A stretch of 64,000 nucleotides of DNA from Methylotenera mobilis JLW8 (GTDB lineage Bacteria; Pseudomonadota; Gammaproteobacteria; Burkholderiales; Methylophilaceae): assembly GCF_000023705.1 (NCBI RefSeq), contig NC_012968.1, positions 1,488,001 through 1,552,000 on the forward strand, in the 5' to 3' direction. The notes under the pieces were generated by a model, which searched no databases, had not been told where the DNA came from, and saw only the letters and a program-made list of their open reading frames with translations. Below, piece by piece: positions 54,505-64,000 of this stretch (its first letter is position 1; every line of letters begins with the position of its first letter). The translations under genes and the position numbers were made by a program.

Positions 54505-55050
54505 ATGGTGTATGAAAAATCCACGCGTGGCTTAAATGAGTTTGCCAATAACCAACGCACATTAAGCGTGCGCGAGCGTCAGGTATTATTGCTGGTAAAT
54601 GGTGTACGCAATCTAGACGACCTGAACAAGTTTTTTAAGCAAGACCAACTGCTAGACACGATTAAAAAACTGGAGTCCGAGGGCTACATTCAACGCCCAC
54701 AGGAACAGAAAACGATACTAGCAGCTACGCACACGCCTCCGGTTACAATAACTTTGCTAGAAACGACAGACCAAGCAGCACCAATCTGCCCTACAAAATT
54801 AGCCTCAGTAAAAAGCATATTGATAGAAGCAACGGACGACTACCTCGGCATGATGGGACGCAGCATTAAAACTAAAATCGAAAACTGCGAAAATGAAACC
54901 AGCTTAAGACAATGCATCTCAAGCTGGCATATGGCAATGCGTGAATCTAAACTCGGGCGAGAATCTGCCAGTTTCTTAATGGAGCAGATACATCAGACAC
55001 TAGAGGGCAATATCATTGACGCCACAAGCAGCGCGCAACCCCAGCATTAA
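54505..55050 (+). CDS. Unknown protein with winged-helix-like N-terminus
   Basis: 181 residues, no signal peptide or membrane segment, no family recognised with certainty. Residues about 15-60 (RTLSVRERQVLLLVNGVRNLDDLNKFFKQDQLLDTIKKLESEGYIQRP) look like a winged helix of the kind used by short regulators. The C-terminal half is helical and might bind a ligand or partner. It stands alone between the YchJ-like gene and a convergent unknown gene. Confidence 0.65.
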   Translation: MVYEKSTRGLNEFANNQRTLSVRERQVLLLVNGVRNLDDLNKFFKQDQLLDTIKKLESEGYIQRPQEQKTILAATHTPPVTITLLETTDQAAPICPTKLASVKSILIEATDDYLGMMGRSIKTKIENCENETSLRQCISSWHMAMRESKLGRESASFLMEQIHQTLEGNIIDATSSAQPQH

Positions 55051-55100
55051 CTACTGCGGAAGCACGCTAATAAACCATAAGCCAAACAGGCCATGATGAG

Positions 55101-55664
55101 TTAAGCGCCTTCAAATGCCTCACATAATTGGCTAAGCAACTGACCGAAAATCGGTAAAATTTCTTCCACATCATGCGGGCTATCGTCATCAGTACCAGCG
55201 ACAATCAAGGCAATCACCAATTTATCGACATTCTCTCTAAATTGTGTCCAGTGCTCAGCCTCTGCATCTGCAATTAGCTGGAACTTATTAAGACCAGACT
55301 CTACAATCTCAACCAGCTCAGCATCAGGCAAGCCTGCAAAGAGTGTTTTTGCAATGGTAATTTGTGCGGTTGAAAAATCAGGTTTGATATCTTCTTGCAC
55401 GAGCGGTGCTGTAAAGAATGCATAACTCAATAATGCAAATGCCTGATACACGCTCAGCATATCAAAATTGTCACTGCGCTCAGCTAAAGGTGAGCGGTCA
55501 GCAGATTGTATCGCCTTAAACGTCACATAGCAGCTCAAGTAATCAGCTGCATTCAATGCATCGTATTCATCTAAGTTGGTATTAGGTGTTTCGTCATCGC
55601 GATGCGTTGCCGCCAAGCATAATGCATGCATCAGCTTTAAGCGTTGTGAATACGTTATTTCCAT
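55101..55664 (-). CDS. Unknown helical cytoplasmic protein
   Basis: 187 residues, acidic, predicted to be almost all helix from the pattern of hydrophobic residues; no motif, signal peptide or membrane segment. GGATCCC lies upstream of the ATG (ribosome-binding GGA). It follows the ABC-F gene by 64 bp on the same strand and may be co-transcribed with it. I do not recognise the family. Confidence 0.65.
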   Translation of the reverse strand: MEITYSQRLKLMHALCLAATHRDDETPNTNLDEYDALNAADYLSCYVTFKAIQSADRSPLAERSDNFDMLSVYQAFALLSYAFFTAPLVQEDIKPDFSTAQITIAKTLFAGLPDAELVEIVESGLNKFQLIADAEAEHWTQFRENVDKLVIALIVAGTDDDSPHDVEEILPIFGQLLSQLCEAFEGA

Positions 55665-55728
55665 TTGGGATCCTTAATCATCTTAAACAAAACTCTTAAA
55701 TAAAATCACTTAAAAAATCTATAGCACA

Positions 55729-57633
55729 TTAATCTAGTGTCGGCATTGCTTCTAGCATTTCATGCAGTTCCAGCCAGCGCTCTTCTGCGGTTTCTAATTG
55801 CTGGGTTAATGTTGCTTGTGTTTTTAATAACGCTTGCAATACTGACTTATCTGCACTGGTATAAAGGTCTGTATCATTCAACTGTTCATCACAGGCTTTT
55901 TTATCCGTTTGCCACTGTGCCATATTGCGCTCAATTTGCTCAAGCTCTTTCAGCAGTGGGCGACGCTCCGCGATTCTGGCCTGACGCTCAGCCTTATTCT
56001 GCGCACGGTCGTTTTTATTCGGTTTATCGCTGGCAACCACTTGATTCGCTTGCTTTTCCTTTAAGCGCTGCTCATTCAGCCATTGACTGTAATCGTCTAA
56101 ATCCCCATCAAATTGCATGGCCTTGCCATCTGCCACTAACACAAACTCATCACAGGTCGCACGCAACAAGGCGCGATCATGCGAAACCAAAATCACGCCA
56201 CCTTCAAAGTCTTGTAAGGCTAACGTGAGTGCGTGACGCATTTCCAGATCCAAGTGGTTGGTCGGCTCATCGAGCAATAGTAAATTCGGGCGAGTCCAAA
56301 TCAATAAAGCTAATGCCAGACGGGATTTTTCACCGCCCGAAAAATTAGCACAAGGTGACCTTGCCATATCACCTTTAAAATCAAAGCCGCCTAAATAATT
56401 AAGATGTTCTTGCTCACGTGTCAGCGGATCCAGCTTCATCATGTGCTGCAGTGGTGACTCATCCGGGCGTAATTGCTCAAGCTGATGTTGCGCAAAATAA
56501 CCGATATTGAGGTCTTTTCCTTCTACACGCTTACCGCTTAACGGCGCCAGTTCATGCGCTAATAATTTAATCAGCGTGGTTTTACCTGCGCCATTCTTAC
56601 CCAGTAAACCGATACGCTCACCTGGCCTGATCGCCAACTCAATGTTGCTGATCAAGGGCTTATCTTGGTAACCCACGCTCATGCCATCCAACACCAGTAA
56701 AGGATCTGGCGCGGCAATCGGCGCCCTAAATTCAAAACTGAATTGTGAATCTATGTGCGCAGCAGAAATCATTTCCATGCGCTCAAGTGCTTTAATACGG
56801 CTCTGCGCCTGACGCGCCTTGGTAGCCTGTACGCGGAAACGGTCAATATAGCTTTGCAAATGTGCCACTTTACGCTGCTGCTTTTCGAACATGGCTTGTT
56901 GCAACGCTAGCTTCTCTGCACGCTGCCGCTCAAAATCAGAATAACCACCGCGATAAAGCGTAAGTGTTTGCTGCTCAATGTGCGCAATGTGGTTCACAAT
57001 CGCATCTAAGAAATCCCTATCGTGAGAAATCAGCAATAACGTACCGCGGTAGCTCTGCAACCAGCCTTCTAGCCAAATCACCGCATCCAAATCCAAATGG
57101 TTAGTCGGTTCATCTAGCAATAGCAAATCTGAGCGACACATTAACGCGCGCGCCAAGTTCAAACGTACACGCCAACCGCCAGAAAACGTAGAAACAGCTT
57201 GCTGCAATGCAGCTTGGCTAAAACCCAAACCGTTGAGCAGCTCGGCTGCACGCGCTTTAGCGCTGTAACCTTCGATATCAGTTAAACGTTGGTGTAGCTC
57301 GGCAATCAGTTCGCCTTGATGGTTAGCCTCTGCGGCAACCAAAGCAGCTTCAATTTCACGTAACTCAACATCACCATCCAGCACAAACTCAATTGCCGGT
57401 ATGGCAAGCGCTGGCGTTTCCTGCGCTACATGCGCCACTACCCAGCTGGCTGGTATTTCCAAATCGCCATGTTCGGGATGCACTTCACCGCGCAGCATGG
57501 CAAATAACGAAGATTTACCAGCGCCGTTCGCACCGGTTAAGCCCACCTTATGCCCAGGATGCAACTGCATGGATGCGCCTTGCACTAAAACTTTAAGGCC
57601 GCGCGCTAATGTAAGTTGTTTAAATTGAATCAA
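55729..57633 (-). CDS. ABC-F family ATPase (YheS-like)
   Basis: 634 residues with two ABC ATPase domains and no membrane segment, as in ribosome-associated ABC-F proteins. Domain 1: Walker A GLTGANGAGKSSLF, signature FSGGWRVRLNLARAL, Walker B LLLLDEPTNHLDLD. Domain 2: GLLGKNGAGKTTLIKLLA, NFSGGEKSRLALALL, LLLLDEPTNHLDLE. The linker between domains (FEKQQRKVAHLQSYIDRFRVQATKARQAQSRIKALE) is the charged ABC-F linker, and a coiled-coil C-terminal extension follows. The overall layout fits YheS. The start is a TTG (57633) with weak ribosome-binding evidence. Confidence 0.92.
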   Translation of the reverse strand: MIQFKQLTLARGLKVLVQGASMQLHPGHKVGLTGANGAGKSSLFAMLRGEVHPEHGDLEIPASWVVAHVAQETPALAIPAIEFVLDGDVELREIEAALVAAEANHQGELIAELHQRLTDIEGYSAKARAAELLNGLGFSQAALQQAVSTFSGGWRVRLNLARALMCRSDLLLLDEPTNHLDLDAVIWLEGWLQSYRGTLLLISHDRDFLDAIVNHIAHIEQQTLTLYRGGYSDFERQRAEKLALQQAMFEKQQRKVAHLQSYIDRFRVQATKARQAQSRIKALERMEMISAAHIDSQFSFEFRAPIAAPDPLLVLDGMSVGYQDKPLISNIELAIRPGERIGLLGKNGAGKTTLIKLLAHELAPLSGKRVEGKDLNIGYFAQHQLEQLRPDESPLQHMMKLDPLTREQEHLNYLGGFDFKGDMARSPCANFSGGEKSRLALALLIWTRPNLLLLDEPTNHLDLEMRHALTLALQDFEGGVILVSHDRALLRATCDEFVLVADGKAMQFDGDLDDYSQWLNEQRLKEKQANQVVASDKPNKNDRAQNKAERQARIAERRPLLKELEQIERNMAQWQTDKKACDEQLNDTDLYTSADKSVLQALLKTQATLTQQLETAEERWLELHEMLEAMPTLD

Positions 57634-57925
57634 GTGATAACCATATTGAATTAAATTGAGCCAAGCCGGTCAATGTGCAGCTGACATGGCGAAATACTGA
57701 CTACAAGGGAGCAGCAAAACATGAATATTCATGACCGCTAACCCACTAAACCCGCTATTCTAAATGATTAACGTGCATAGTCTTAAACTCTCTTTTGCTT
57801 TTAAGCCTGATTTATAAATATTTACTTAGTTTTACCACTGCAAGCGCTTGAATATCAATCAATGACGGTCAATATTCTAGTAAAATGTGCGGTCTAAACA
57901 TTTAACAATAAAACCCACATAATCA

Positions 57926-60900
57926 ATGGTTAAAAAATCTCTACTTTGGGTTTATCGCACACTGCTTTGGCTGACAGGCATTACAGCCATCATCATGGTG
58001 GCTGTTGCGCTCACCATTCATTTTTGGCTAATGCCAAATATTGGCGAACTCAAAAATCAAATCGCCAGTTTTGCCAGTCAATCTGCCAAGCAAAAAATCA
58101 CCATCGGCGATATTCAAGCCGATTGGCAAGGGATCAACCCGCACTTGCTACTCAACAATGTTGACCTTTTCGATGCACAAGACCGTGTCGCCCTAAAGTT
58201 AAAAACGATTGATGTACGTTTATCATGGCTAAGCGTACCGTTATTGGAGCCCCATTTAGCCGAGCTTGTTATTCGCGACCCAGCGCTTACTATACGCCGC
58301 ACCACGGATGGTGAGATTTTTGTAGCTGGCATCAGCATGGCTGGGGAGTCCAACCCTGATTTAGCTAATTGGCTGTTAAGGCAAAATAAATTAGCCATTA
58401 CCAACGCCAAAGTGCTGTGGCTGGACGAGCTGAAACATGCCCCAGAACTAAGCCTCAACCAACTGAATGTAGAGTTACTCAGCCCGCCGTGGAGAAGTTT
58501 GGTCAGAAATCACAGCTTCACGGTCAGCGCACTGCCATCTACCGGCAGCCGTTACCCAATACAAATCACTGGTAGCTTCTATGGTAATGATGTGCGCCAA
58601 ACGCAGAACTGGCATGGAAATATTCATTTACAACTCAAAAGTGCTGACCTAGCCGCCTATAAAACCTGGGTAGACTACCCTGTTGACCTTAAATCTGGCA
58701 TCGGCAGCACCAATCTTATAATCGATTTCGCACAGCATGAGGTGCAATCCATCAATAGTCACGTGGCGTTAGCCAATATTCAGCTATTAACCAAGCCACA
58801 CCTTGCGCCACTGATGCTAGACAAGCTATCAGGCAATATTGTTTGGAAAAACCTTAGCAAAACTTCACTGCTGAGCGCACTATCGAAATCTGAGACTAAA
58901 TTTGGCCAATCTCTCAGTGTGACTGAATTTAATGCCAGCGCGCTTAATGGCCTTAATCTGAAAGACGTAAAAGCCAACTACACGCAAACGATAGACGGCA
59001 AGCAAGATTTTAACTTAAGCGTACCTAACTTGAGTTTAGCTAACGTTCAGGCCAGCTTGTCGCAATTGCCACTGCCTGAGCCACTCGTTACGCCCATCAG
59101 CGCAATTAATCCGCAAGGTGAGTTAAAAGACCTCGACGTGGTGTGGCAAGCACAAAACACCGTCACCCAAAGCTACCAAGTGGCGACCAAGTTTAACCAA
59201 TTAACAACCAGCGCCTATCAACACATCCCAGGCGTTAGCAATTTATCCGGTGAGCTGAAAGCGAATCAAAAATCAGGCGTACTATCACTGGATAGCAAAC
59301 AAGCATATGTCGACGCAAAAGGCACATTACGCTGGCCCATCCCTTTTGATACGCTTGAGGGAAAAATCACATGGGACATCAAGCCCAGCAACACCAAAAT
59401 CAACGTTAACGCATTAAGCATGAGCAGCCCTCACCTATCCGGCACGCTGGATGCAAGCTACCTGATGGACGGCAAAAAAGGGGGCCATCTAGATTTAAAA
59501 GGTAAGTTTAATAACGGCAATGCTAAATATGCCAAATTTTATTACCCAACCATGCTGGGGGAAACCACCATCAACTGGCTGGATACCTCTATTTTAGAAG
59601 GCAAAGCCAACGATATTAACGTCACGGTGAAAGGCAGATTGGCAGATTTCCCATTTGTGGATAGTAAAAACCACCTAGACCCCAAGCTCGGTTTATTTAG
59701 AGTCACCGCCAAGGTGAGCGATGCACTGTTAGAGTACGGTACAGATTGGCCAGTGATTGAAAAACTAGGCTTAGACTTACTGTTTGAAGGCAACCGCATG
59801 GAGCTCAATGCACATAGCGGGCACATATTTGGTAACCAAATTATTAAGAATAAAACCACCATCGCACAATTGGATGCGGACTACCCTATTCTTAACGTGC
59901 AATCCGAACTACAAGGCCCGGTGAGCGAAGGCATTGTGTTTGTGAACAAAAGCCCGGTACACACACTAACCGAAGGCTTTACCGATACGCTTAAAACCAG
60001 CGGTAGCGGCAAACTTGGTTTAGGCCTAAGCATCCCACTGGCAGACGTAGACGCCTCTAAATACAAAGGCATTTACCAGATTACTAACGGTAAGATGGAA
60101 AGCGATGACATTCCAACCTTGACGCAAATTAACGGCAATTTGGAATTTACGGAAGCCAGCCTTAGCGCTAAAAACATTAAAGCCTACGCATTCGGCTCCC
60201 CGCTTGCATTTAACTTGAGTTCAGCCAAAGACAAATCCATACGAGTACAGGTAAAAGGCAAACTCAGCGACAGCAGCATCAAACAGATGCTAAAAGACCA
60301 ATCACTGCCTAAAGCGAGTGATTACATCAGCGGTAGTGCTGAATGGCTAGGCGATATACTGATTCAAAAACCACGCGTCAACATTGGCATACGCTCTGAT
60401 TTGGTCGGCATTACCTCCACCCTACCCATACCGTTTGATAAAAATGCAAATCAGCCACTCAGCCTACGTGTTGATAAAAAAATAGACGGCAATACTAGCT
60501 ACCTTTTCGTCAATCTAGGCAATAAGGCTGGCGCAAAAATCACCAGCATATTGAAGGATGGTAAATTTGCGCTGAATAATGCCAATATTCAGCTTGGCGG
60601 TGATATAAAACTAGACCCTGCCGCCAATAATGATGCGGGCAAGCCGCCTGGTATTGCGATAAGCGGTAATTTAGACTACCTGAACGCTGATGCATGGCGT
60701 TTTGTCGCGAAGAACTTGGTAGACCCGTCTAGCCAATCGGTGAAGTTACCTATTCAAAAAGTAGCTGTCACGATTAAAGCGCTCGATATTTTTAACCGAC
60801 GTATTAACCAAGTAAATATCAGCGAGCTCAATACCGAGGATAATTTACGCCTCACGCTGCAAAGCAAAGAGATTACCGGCAACTTACAGTGGATAGACCA

Positions 60901-61864
60901 TAAAAATGGCAAGCTGATCGCGCGCCTAAGCAACTTTACTATCCCAGAAACTGCCCCAGATCAACTCTCTGCTGCGAGCAGTGCAACGGATAATAAAAGC
61001 TTAAAACAATTTACCAAGTTAGCCCAAGACTACCCAGCACTAGACATTACTGCCGATAATTTTGTATTTCAGAAGAAAAATCTGGGTAGCCTAGAGCTGA
61101 TTGCTTACCCTGAGAATGACAACTGGGATATTCAGAAAATCAAGTTCAACACGCCAGAAGGCACGATTAGTGCAGAGGGCCAATGGAACAACTGGGTAAG
61201 AAACGCCAACACTTCGCTTAACGTGCGTTGGGACATTAAAGACTTGGGGCAAACACTGGCGCGGCTAGGCTATGCCGATACAATTATGGAGGGTGAAGGC
61301 AAGCTCACCGGTCAATTGCGCTGGCCTGGCAGCCCGCACCAATTTGATACCACACGCTTAAGCGGCGAACTGAAATTTGAAGTACGTAAAGGTCAGATTT
61401 TACAAGTGCAACCAGGTGTAGGTCGCCTATTAGGCTTACTCAGCCTGCAAAGTTTGCCACGGCGCCTGACCTTGGATTTTAGAGACTTATTCAGCAATGG
61501 CTTTGCTTTTGACAAAATCAATGCAACCGTTAAAATTGACCAAGGCACCATGCGCAGCGACAACTTTAGAATGGCTGGCCCAGCAGCTGATGTACGCATC
61601 AAAGGTGAAATCAGTATCCCGAAAGAGACGCAACATCTTTTTGTTAACGTGTCACCGAGGATTAGTGATAGCATTTCGCTTGCTGCATTGGCTGGCGGGC
61701 CATTAGTTGGCGCCGTCGCTTTTTTGGCTCAAAAAGTGTTGAAAGACCCTTTAAATAAAATTGCATCGACTGATTATGAAATCATTGGGACTTGGGATAC
61801 CCCACAGGAAGTGAAGCCTGAAGATGAGTCGAAAAAAAATCAAAGTAACCCACTCATTAATTAG
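57926..61864 (+). CDS. yhdP: YhdP-family envelope protein (AsmA-like bridge)
   Basis: A very large protein, 1312 residues, as usual for YhdP. One N-terminal membrane helix (TLLWLTGITAIIMVAVALTIHFWLMP) is followed by the DUF3971 region and long beta-rich repeats, ending in the AsmA-like C-terminal part (VQPGVGRLLGLLSLQSLPRRLTLDFRDLFSNGFAFDKINATVKIDQG; ISDSISLAALAGGPLVGAVAFLAQKVL). In E. coli such proteins form bridges carrying phospholipids to the outer membrane. A Nit-type amidase and tldD follow, the same order seen in many proteobacteria. The 292 bp upstream show no definite promoter. Confidence 0.93.
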   Translation: MVKKSLLWVYRTLLWLTGITAIIMVAVALTIHFWLMPNIGELKNQIASFASQSAKQKITIGDIQADWQGINPHLLLNNVDLFDAQDRVALKLKTIDVRLSWLSVPLLEPHLAELVIRDPALTIRRTTDGEIFVAGISMAGESNPDLANWLLRQNKLAITNAKVLWLDELKHAPELSLNQLNVELLSPPWRSLVRNHSFTVSALPSTGSRYPIQITGSFYGNDVRQTQNWHGNIHLQLKSADLAAYKTWVDYPVDLKSGIGSTNLIIDFAQHEVQSINSHVALANIQLLTKPHLAPLMLDKLSGNIVWKNLSKTSLLSALSKSETKFGQSLSVTEFNASALNGLNLKDVKANYTQTIDGKQDFNLSVPNLSLANVQASLSQLPLPEPLVTPISAINPQGELKDLDVVWQAQNTVTQSYQVATKFNQLTTSAYQHIPGVSNLSGELKANQKSGVLSLDSKQAYVDAKGTLRWPIPFDTLEGKITWDIKPSNTKINVNALSMSSPHLSGTLDASYLMDGKKGGHLDLKGKFNNGNAKYAKFYYPTMLGETTINWLDTSILEGKANDINVTVKGRLADFPFVDSKNHLDPKLGLFRVTAKVSDALLEYGTDWPVIEKLGLDLLFEGNRMELNAHSGHIFGNQIIKNKTTIAQLDADYPILNVQSELQGPVSEGIVFVNKSPVHTLTEGFTDTLKTSGSGKLGLGLSIPLADVDASKYKGIYQITNGKMESDDIPTLTQINGNLEFTEASLSAKNIKAYAFGSPLAFNLSSAKDKSIRVQVKGKLSDSSIKQMLKDQSLPKASDYISGSAEWLGDILIQKPRVNIGIRSDLVGITSTLPIPFDKNANQPLSLRVDKKIDGNTSYLFVNLGNKAGAKITSILKDGKFALNNANIQLGGDIKLDPAANNDAGKPPGIAISGNLDYLNADAWRFVAKNLVDPSSQSVKLPIQKVAVTIKALDIFNRRINQVNISELNTEDNLRLTLQSKEITGNLQWIDHKNGKLIARLSNFTIPETAPDQLSAASSATDNKSLKQFTKLAQDYPALDITADNFVFQKKNLGSLELIAYPENDNWDIQKIKFNTPEGTISAEGQWNNWVRNANTSLNVRWDIKDLGQTLARLGYADTIMEGEGKLTGQLRWPGSPHQFDTTRLSGELKFEVRKGQILQVQPGVGRLLGLLSLQSLPRRLTLDFRDLFSNGFAFDKINATVKIDQGTMRSDNFRMAGPAADVRIKGEISIPKETQHLFVNVSPRISDSISLAALAGGPLVGAVAFLAQKVLKDPLNKIASTDYEIIGTWDTPQEVKPEDESKKNQSNPLIN

Positions 61865-61922
61865 TTAATAAACAGGCCAGCACATCGGCTTTAAGAATAA
61901 TTTAAAACTATTTGGATATTAC

Positions 61923-62804
61923 ATGGCGATCACCTCTCGCGTTACAACTACTAAAGCAAAACTCAGCAGCCAAAATACCGCCAAAGGCATGATTAAAATG
62001 GCCGCAATTCAAATGGCGTCAGGCCCTCATGTTAGTGCTAATTTAAGTGAAGCCGAGCGCCTAATTGAAATTGCCGCCAACCAAGGTGCCAAGCTAATTG
62101 CGCTGCCTGAATACTTTGCCATCATGGGCTTGAAAGAGTCAGACAAAGTGAACGCACGTGAAGAAGAAGGCACAGGCCCGATTCAGGATTTTTTAAGCAA
62201 AACTGCAAAAAAACATAAAATCTGGCTAATTGGTGGCTCAGTGCCATTGGTTAGCAGCGTTCCCAATAAAGTACGAAATAGCTGTTTAGTATTTGACGAT
62301 AAAGGCAAGCAAGTTGCGCGCTACGATAAAATCCATCTGTTTGGCTTAAAGCTAGGCAACGAGCATTACACCGAAGAAAAAACAATTGAAGCAGGCGATA
62401 CAGTCAAAGTGATAGATAGCCCATTTGGCAAAATCGGCCTATCCATTTGCTACGACCTGCGCTTCCCTGAGCTATATAGAGCGATGGGTGAGGTGAATAT
62501 TATTGTGGTGCCTTCAGCATTTACCGACACAACCGGTAAAGCACACTGGGAAAGCTTGATCCGCGCACGTGCGATTGAAAATTTAAGTTATGTAATTGCA
62601 CCGGCACAAGGTGGCTATCATATTTCAGGGCGTGAAACTCACGGTAACAGTATGATTGTAGACCCATGGGGCGTCGTGCTGGACAGGTTACCTCGTGGCT
62701 CTGGAGTAGTAATGGCAACCATGAACCCAACCTATCAAGATAGCTTAAGAAAAAGTTTACCGGCATTGAAACATCGCACTATTAAGGTTGTCGGACAACA
62801 ATAG
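61923..62804 (+). CDS. Nitrilase-superfamily amidase (Nit1-like, deaminated glutathione amidase)
   Basis: 293 residues, with the Glu-Lys-Cys catalytic triad of carbon-nitrogen hydrolases: Glu in IALPEYFAIMG, Lys in RYDKIHLFG, Cys in GLSICYDLRFPELYRAMG. The segments RARAIENLSYVIAPAQGG and SMIVDPWGVVLD are typical of the Nit branch, whose members hydrolyse deaminated glutathione. The first 25 residues before MIKMAAIQMASGP are unusual, and a start at 61989 is possible. It lies 58 bp after yhdP and before tldD. Confidence 0.88.
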   Translation: MAITSRVTTTKAKLSSQNTAKGMIKMAAIQMASGPHVSANLSEAERLIEIAANQGAKLIALPEYFAIMGLKESDKVNAREEEGTGPIQDFLSKTAKKHKIWLIGGSVPLVSSVPNKVRNSCLVFDDKGKQVARYDKIHLFGLKLGNEHYTEEKTIEAGDTVKVIDSPFGKIGLSICYDLRFPELYRAMGEVNIIVVPSAFTDTTGKAHWESLIRARAIENLSYVIAPAQGGYHISGRETHGNSMIVDPWGVVLDRLPRGSGVVMATMNPTYQDSLRKSLPALKHRTIKVVGQQ

Positions 62805-62828
62805 CTTTACATATCCAGCGTTACCCAT

Positions 62829-62869
62829 AACGCAACGTTGAAAAGGCATCCTCATTACAACGTTGCGTT
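62829..62869. terminator. Inverted repeat after the amidase gene
   Basis: AACGCAACGTTG (62829-62840) and CAACGTTGCGTT (62858-62869) are perfect 12-bp complements around a 17-base loop, 25 bp after the amidase stop. No T run follows, so it is either a weak terminator or an RNA-stabilising hairpin. Confidence 0.45.
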
Positions 62870-63032
62870 CAATAGATGCTAACAATATTAAGCTAGCTAA
62901 GTTAGTGGCCTTTTGCCCCAGTTAGATTGCTAGACATGGTCATTAGGCAGCCATGTGTATTAGCTAGTAATGTTAATCGCTTATTGCAATGTAAGTTTTG
63001 GTATTTACCAAGTTCTTTTTGAAAAGAAACCC

Positions 63033-64000
63033 ATGAAAACGCAAGAACCAAACACTAACGCCCAATCTATTAAAGGCACGCATTTTGATGCAGCTACAGA
63101 GGCGTTGCTTGCACCTGCCAACCTAGACGTAGCAAAGCTGCAAAACGTGCTCGCCGATATGATGTCGCATCAAATCGACTATGCTGACTTGTACTTTCAA
63201 TACAGTCGCAGTGAAAGCTGGGGGCTGGAAGAAGGCCAGGTTAAATCAGGTAACTTTTCTATAGACCAGGGCGTAGGTGTACGTGCGGTGAGTGGCGAGA
63301 AAACTGCTTTTGCCTATTCAGATGATATTAATTTAAAAGCGCTGCTAGAAGCCGCTAAAGCGACTAAATCTATCTCCAGCTTAGGTAATGAGCAAACTGC
63401 TGGCGCCATTATTAAGCCACAAGCGCCACAATTATATTTACCACACGACCCGATTGCTTCACTCTCTGCAGATGCAAAAGTAAAGCTGCTAGAGCATTTA
63501 GAATCAATCGCAAGAAAACTAGACCCACGCATTACCCAAGTCACGGCATCGATTGCCGGTGAGTATGAGGTCGTGATGGTGGCACGCCATGACGGCGTGA
63601 TGGCGGCTGACATTCGTCCTTTAGTGCGCGTTGGCATTAACGTGATTGCCGAAAGCAATGGCCGCCGCGAACAAGGCTCTGCTGGCGGTGGCGGTCGTTT
63701 TGATTATAGCTACTTCACCGATGCAGTCCTGCATGAGTATGCTCAAAAAGCTGTACACCAAGCCATTGTTAACCTAGATGCACGCCCGGCGCCGGCTGGT
63801 AGCATGACCGTGGTATTAGGTGCAGGCTGGCCTGGAATCCTACTACATGAGGCGATTGGCCACGGCTTGGAAGGCGACTTTAACCGCAAAGGCAGCTCAG
63901 CATTTAGCAATATGATTGGGCAGCAAGTGGCGGCAAAAGGCATCACCATTGTGGATGATGGCACCATTGCCGACCGCCGTGGCTCACTCAGCGTAGATGA
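63033..64000 (+). CDS. tldD: Metalloprotease TldD, N-terminal part (runs off the window end)
   Basis: The frame from ATG 63033 is open for 322 codons to the end of the window, about two thirds of a normal TldD. It has the family N-terminus (ANLDVAKLQNVLADMMSHQIDYADLYFQYSRSESWGLEEGQV), GVGVRAVSGEKTAFAYSDD, and the zinc motif HEAIGHGLEGDFNRKG beginning at His272. TldD works with TldE (PmbA) as a heterodimeric protease, known for maturation of peptide antibiotics and antitoxin degradation. No tldE is seen in the window. It is the third gene of the conserved yhdP-amidase-tldD row. Confidence 0.95.
   Translation, partial: MKTQEPNTNAQSIKGTHFDAATEALLAPANLDVAKLQNVLADMMSHQIDYADLYFQYSRSESWGLEEGQVKSGNFSIDQGVGVRAVSGEKTAFAYSDDINLKALLEAAKATKSISSLGNEQTAGAIIKPQAPQLYLPHDPIASLSADAKVKLLEHLESIARKLDPRITQVTASIAGEYEVVMVARHDGVMAADIRPLVRVGINVIAESNGRREQGSAGGGGRFDYSYFTDAVLHEYAQKAVHQAIVNLDARPAPAGSMTVVLGAGWPGILLHEAIGHGLEGDFNRKGSSAFSNMIGQQVAAKGITIVDDGTIADRRGSLSVD

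Noticed and set aside
1-64000. CRISPR arrays, tRNA or rRNA genes, complete insertion sequences, prophage genes
   Set aside because: No regularly spaced repeats other than attC sites, no cloverleaf or rRNA segment noticed, and no transposase or phage structural protein among the frames. Short RNAs could still be missed by eye.

Overview
The window looks like the chromosome of a low-GC betaproteobacterium. A Methylophilaceae (Methylotenera-like) methylotroph is my best guess, inferred from the gene complement and base composition and not from a marker gene. No rRNA, tRNA, CRISPR array, prophage or complete insertion sequence was seen.

Layout. 0-5 kb: the 3' end of rsgA, a histone-deacetylase-family hydrolase, and an adjacent c-di-GMP pair (DUF3391/HD-GYP and degenerate-GGDEF/EAL proteins). 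4.8-10.1 kb: queD behind a good promoter with an inverted repeat, then the dTDP-L-rhamnose operon rfbBACD, dnaQ and rnhA. 10.4-15.4 kb: an exported carbonic-anhydrase-like protein that has lost all three zinc histidines, facing an argD-argF-argG run. 15.7-27.9 kb: a Rieske oxygenase, a DMT exporter, a LuxR-type two-component pair, dhaL-dhaK, a diguanylate cyclase, glnE and acs.

28.1-31.1 kb is an accessory island: six integron gene cassettes separated by near-identical 58-60 bp attC sites, with no integrase in the window. In every cassette the first six bases are complementary to the R'' box of its own attC, so the array was built by integron recombination. The left end is a degenerate attC-like hairpin. 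The right end is an attC cut off before its R' box and joined to the tail of an unknown gene. The encoded proteins are small and mostly membrane proteins; only the last belongs to a family I recognise (isoprenylcysteine methyltransferase-like). Small exported proteins and a structured gene-free stretch follow up to 33.5 kb.

33.7-47.8 kb, minus strand: a full Tad/Flp pilus locus (flp, prepilin peptidase, an extra AAA+ ATPase, cpaB, secretin, lipoprotein, TadG, two TadE-like pseudopilins, TadZ, TadA, TadB, TadC, and a TPR/LytR_C lipoprotein). A PAS histidine kinase/FixJ-type regulator pair diverges from flp and is followed by a nitroreductase, a universal stress protein and a CBS-pair protein, which together resemble a hypoxia or dormancy regulon. 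52.2-64 kb is housekeeping: prfC, a YchJ-like protein, two unknown genes, an ABC-F ATPase, yhdP, a Nit-type amidase and the 5' part of tldD, which runs off the end.

The items most worth following up are the integrase-less cassette array with its truncated right end, the zinc-less carbonic anhydrase domain fused to an adhesin-E-like domain, and the possible redox/stress control unit beside the Tad locus.
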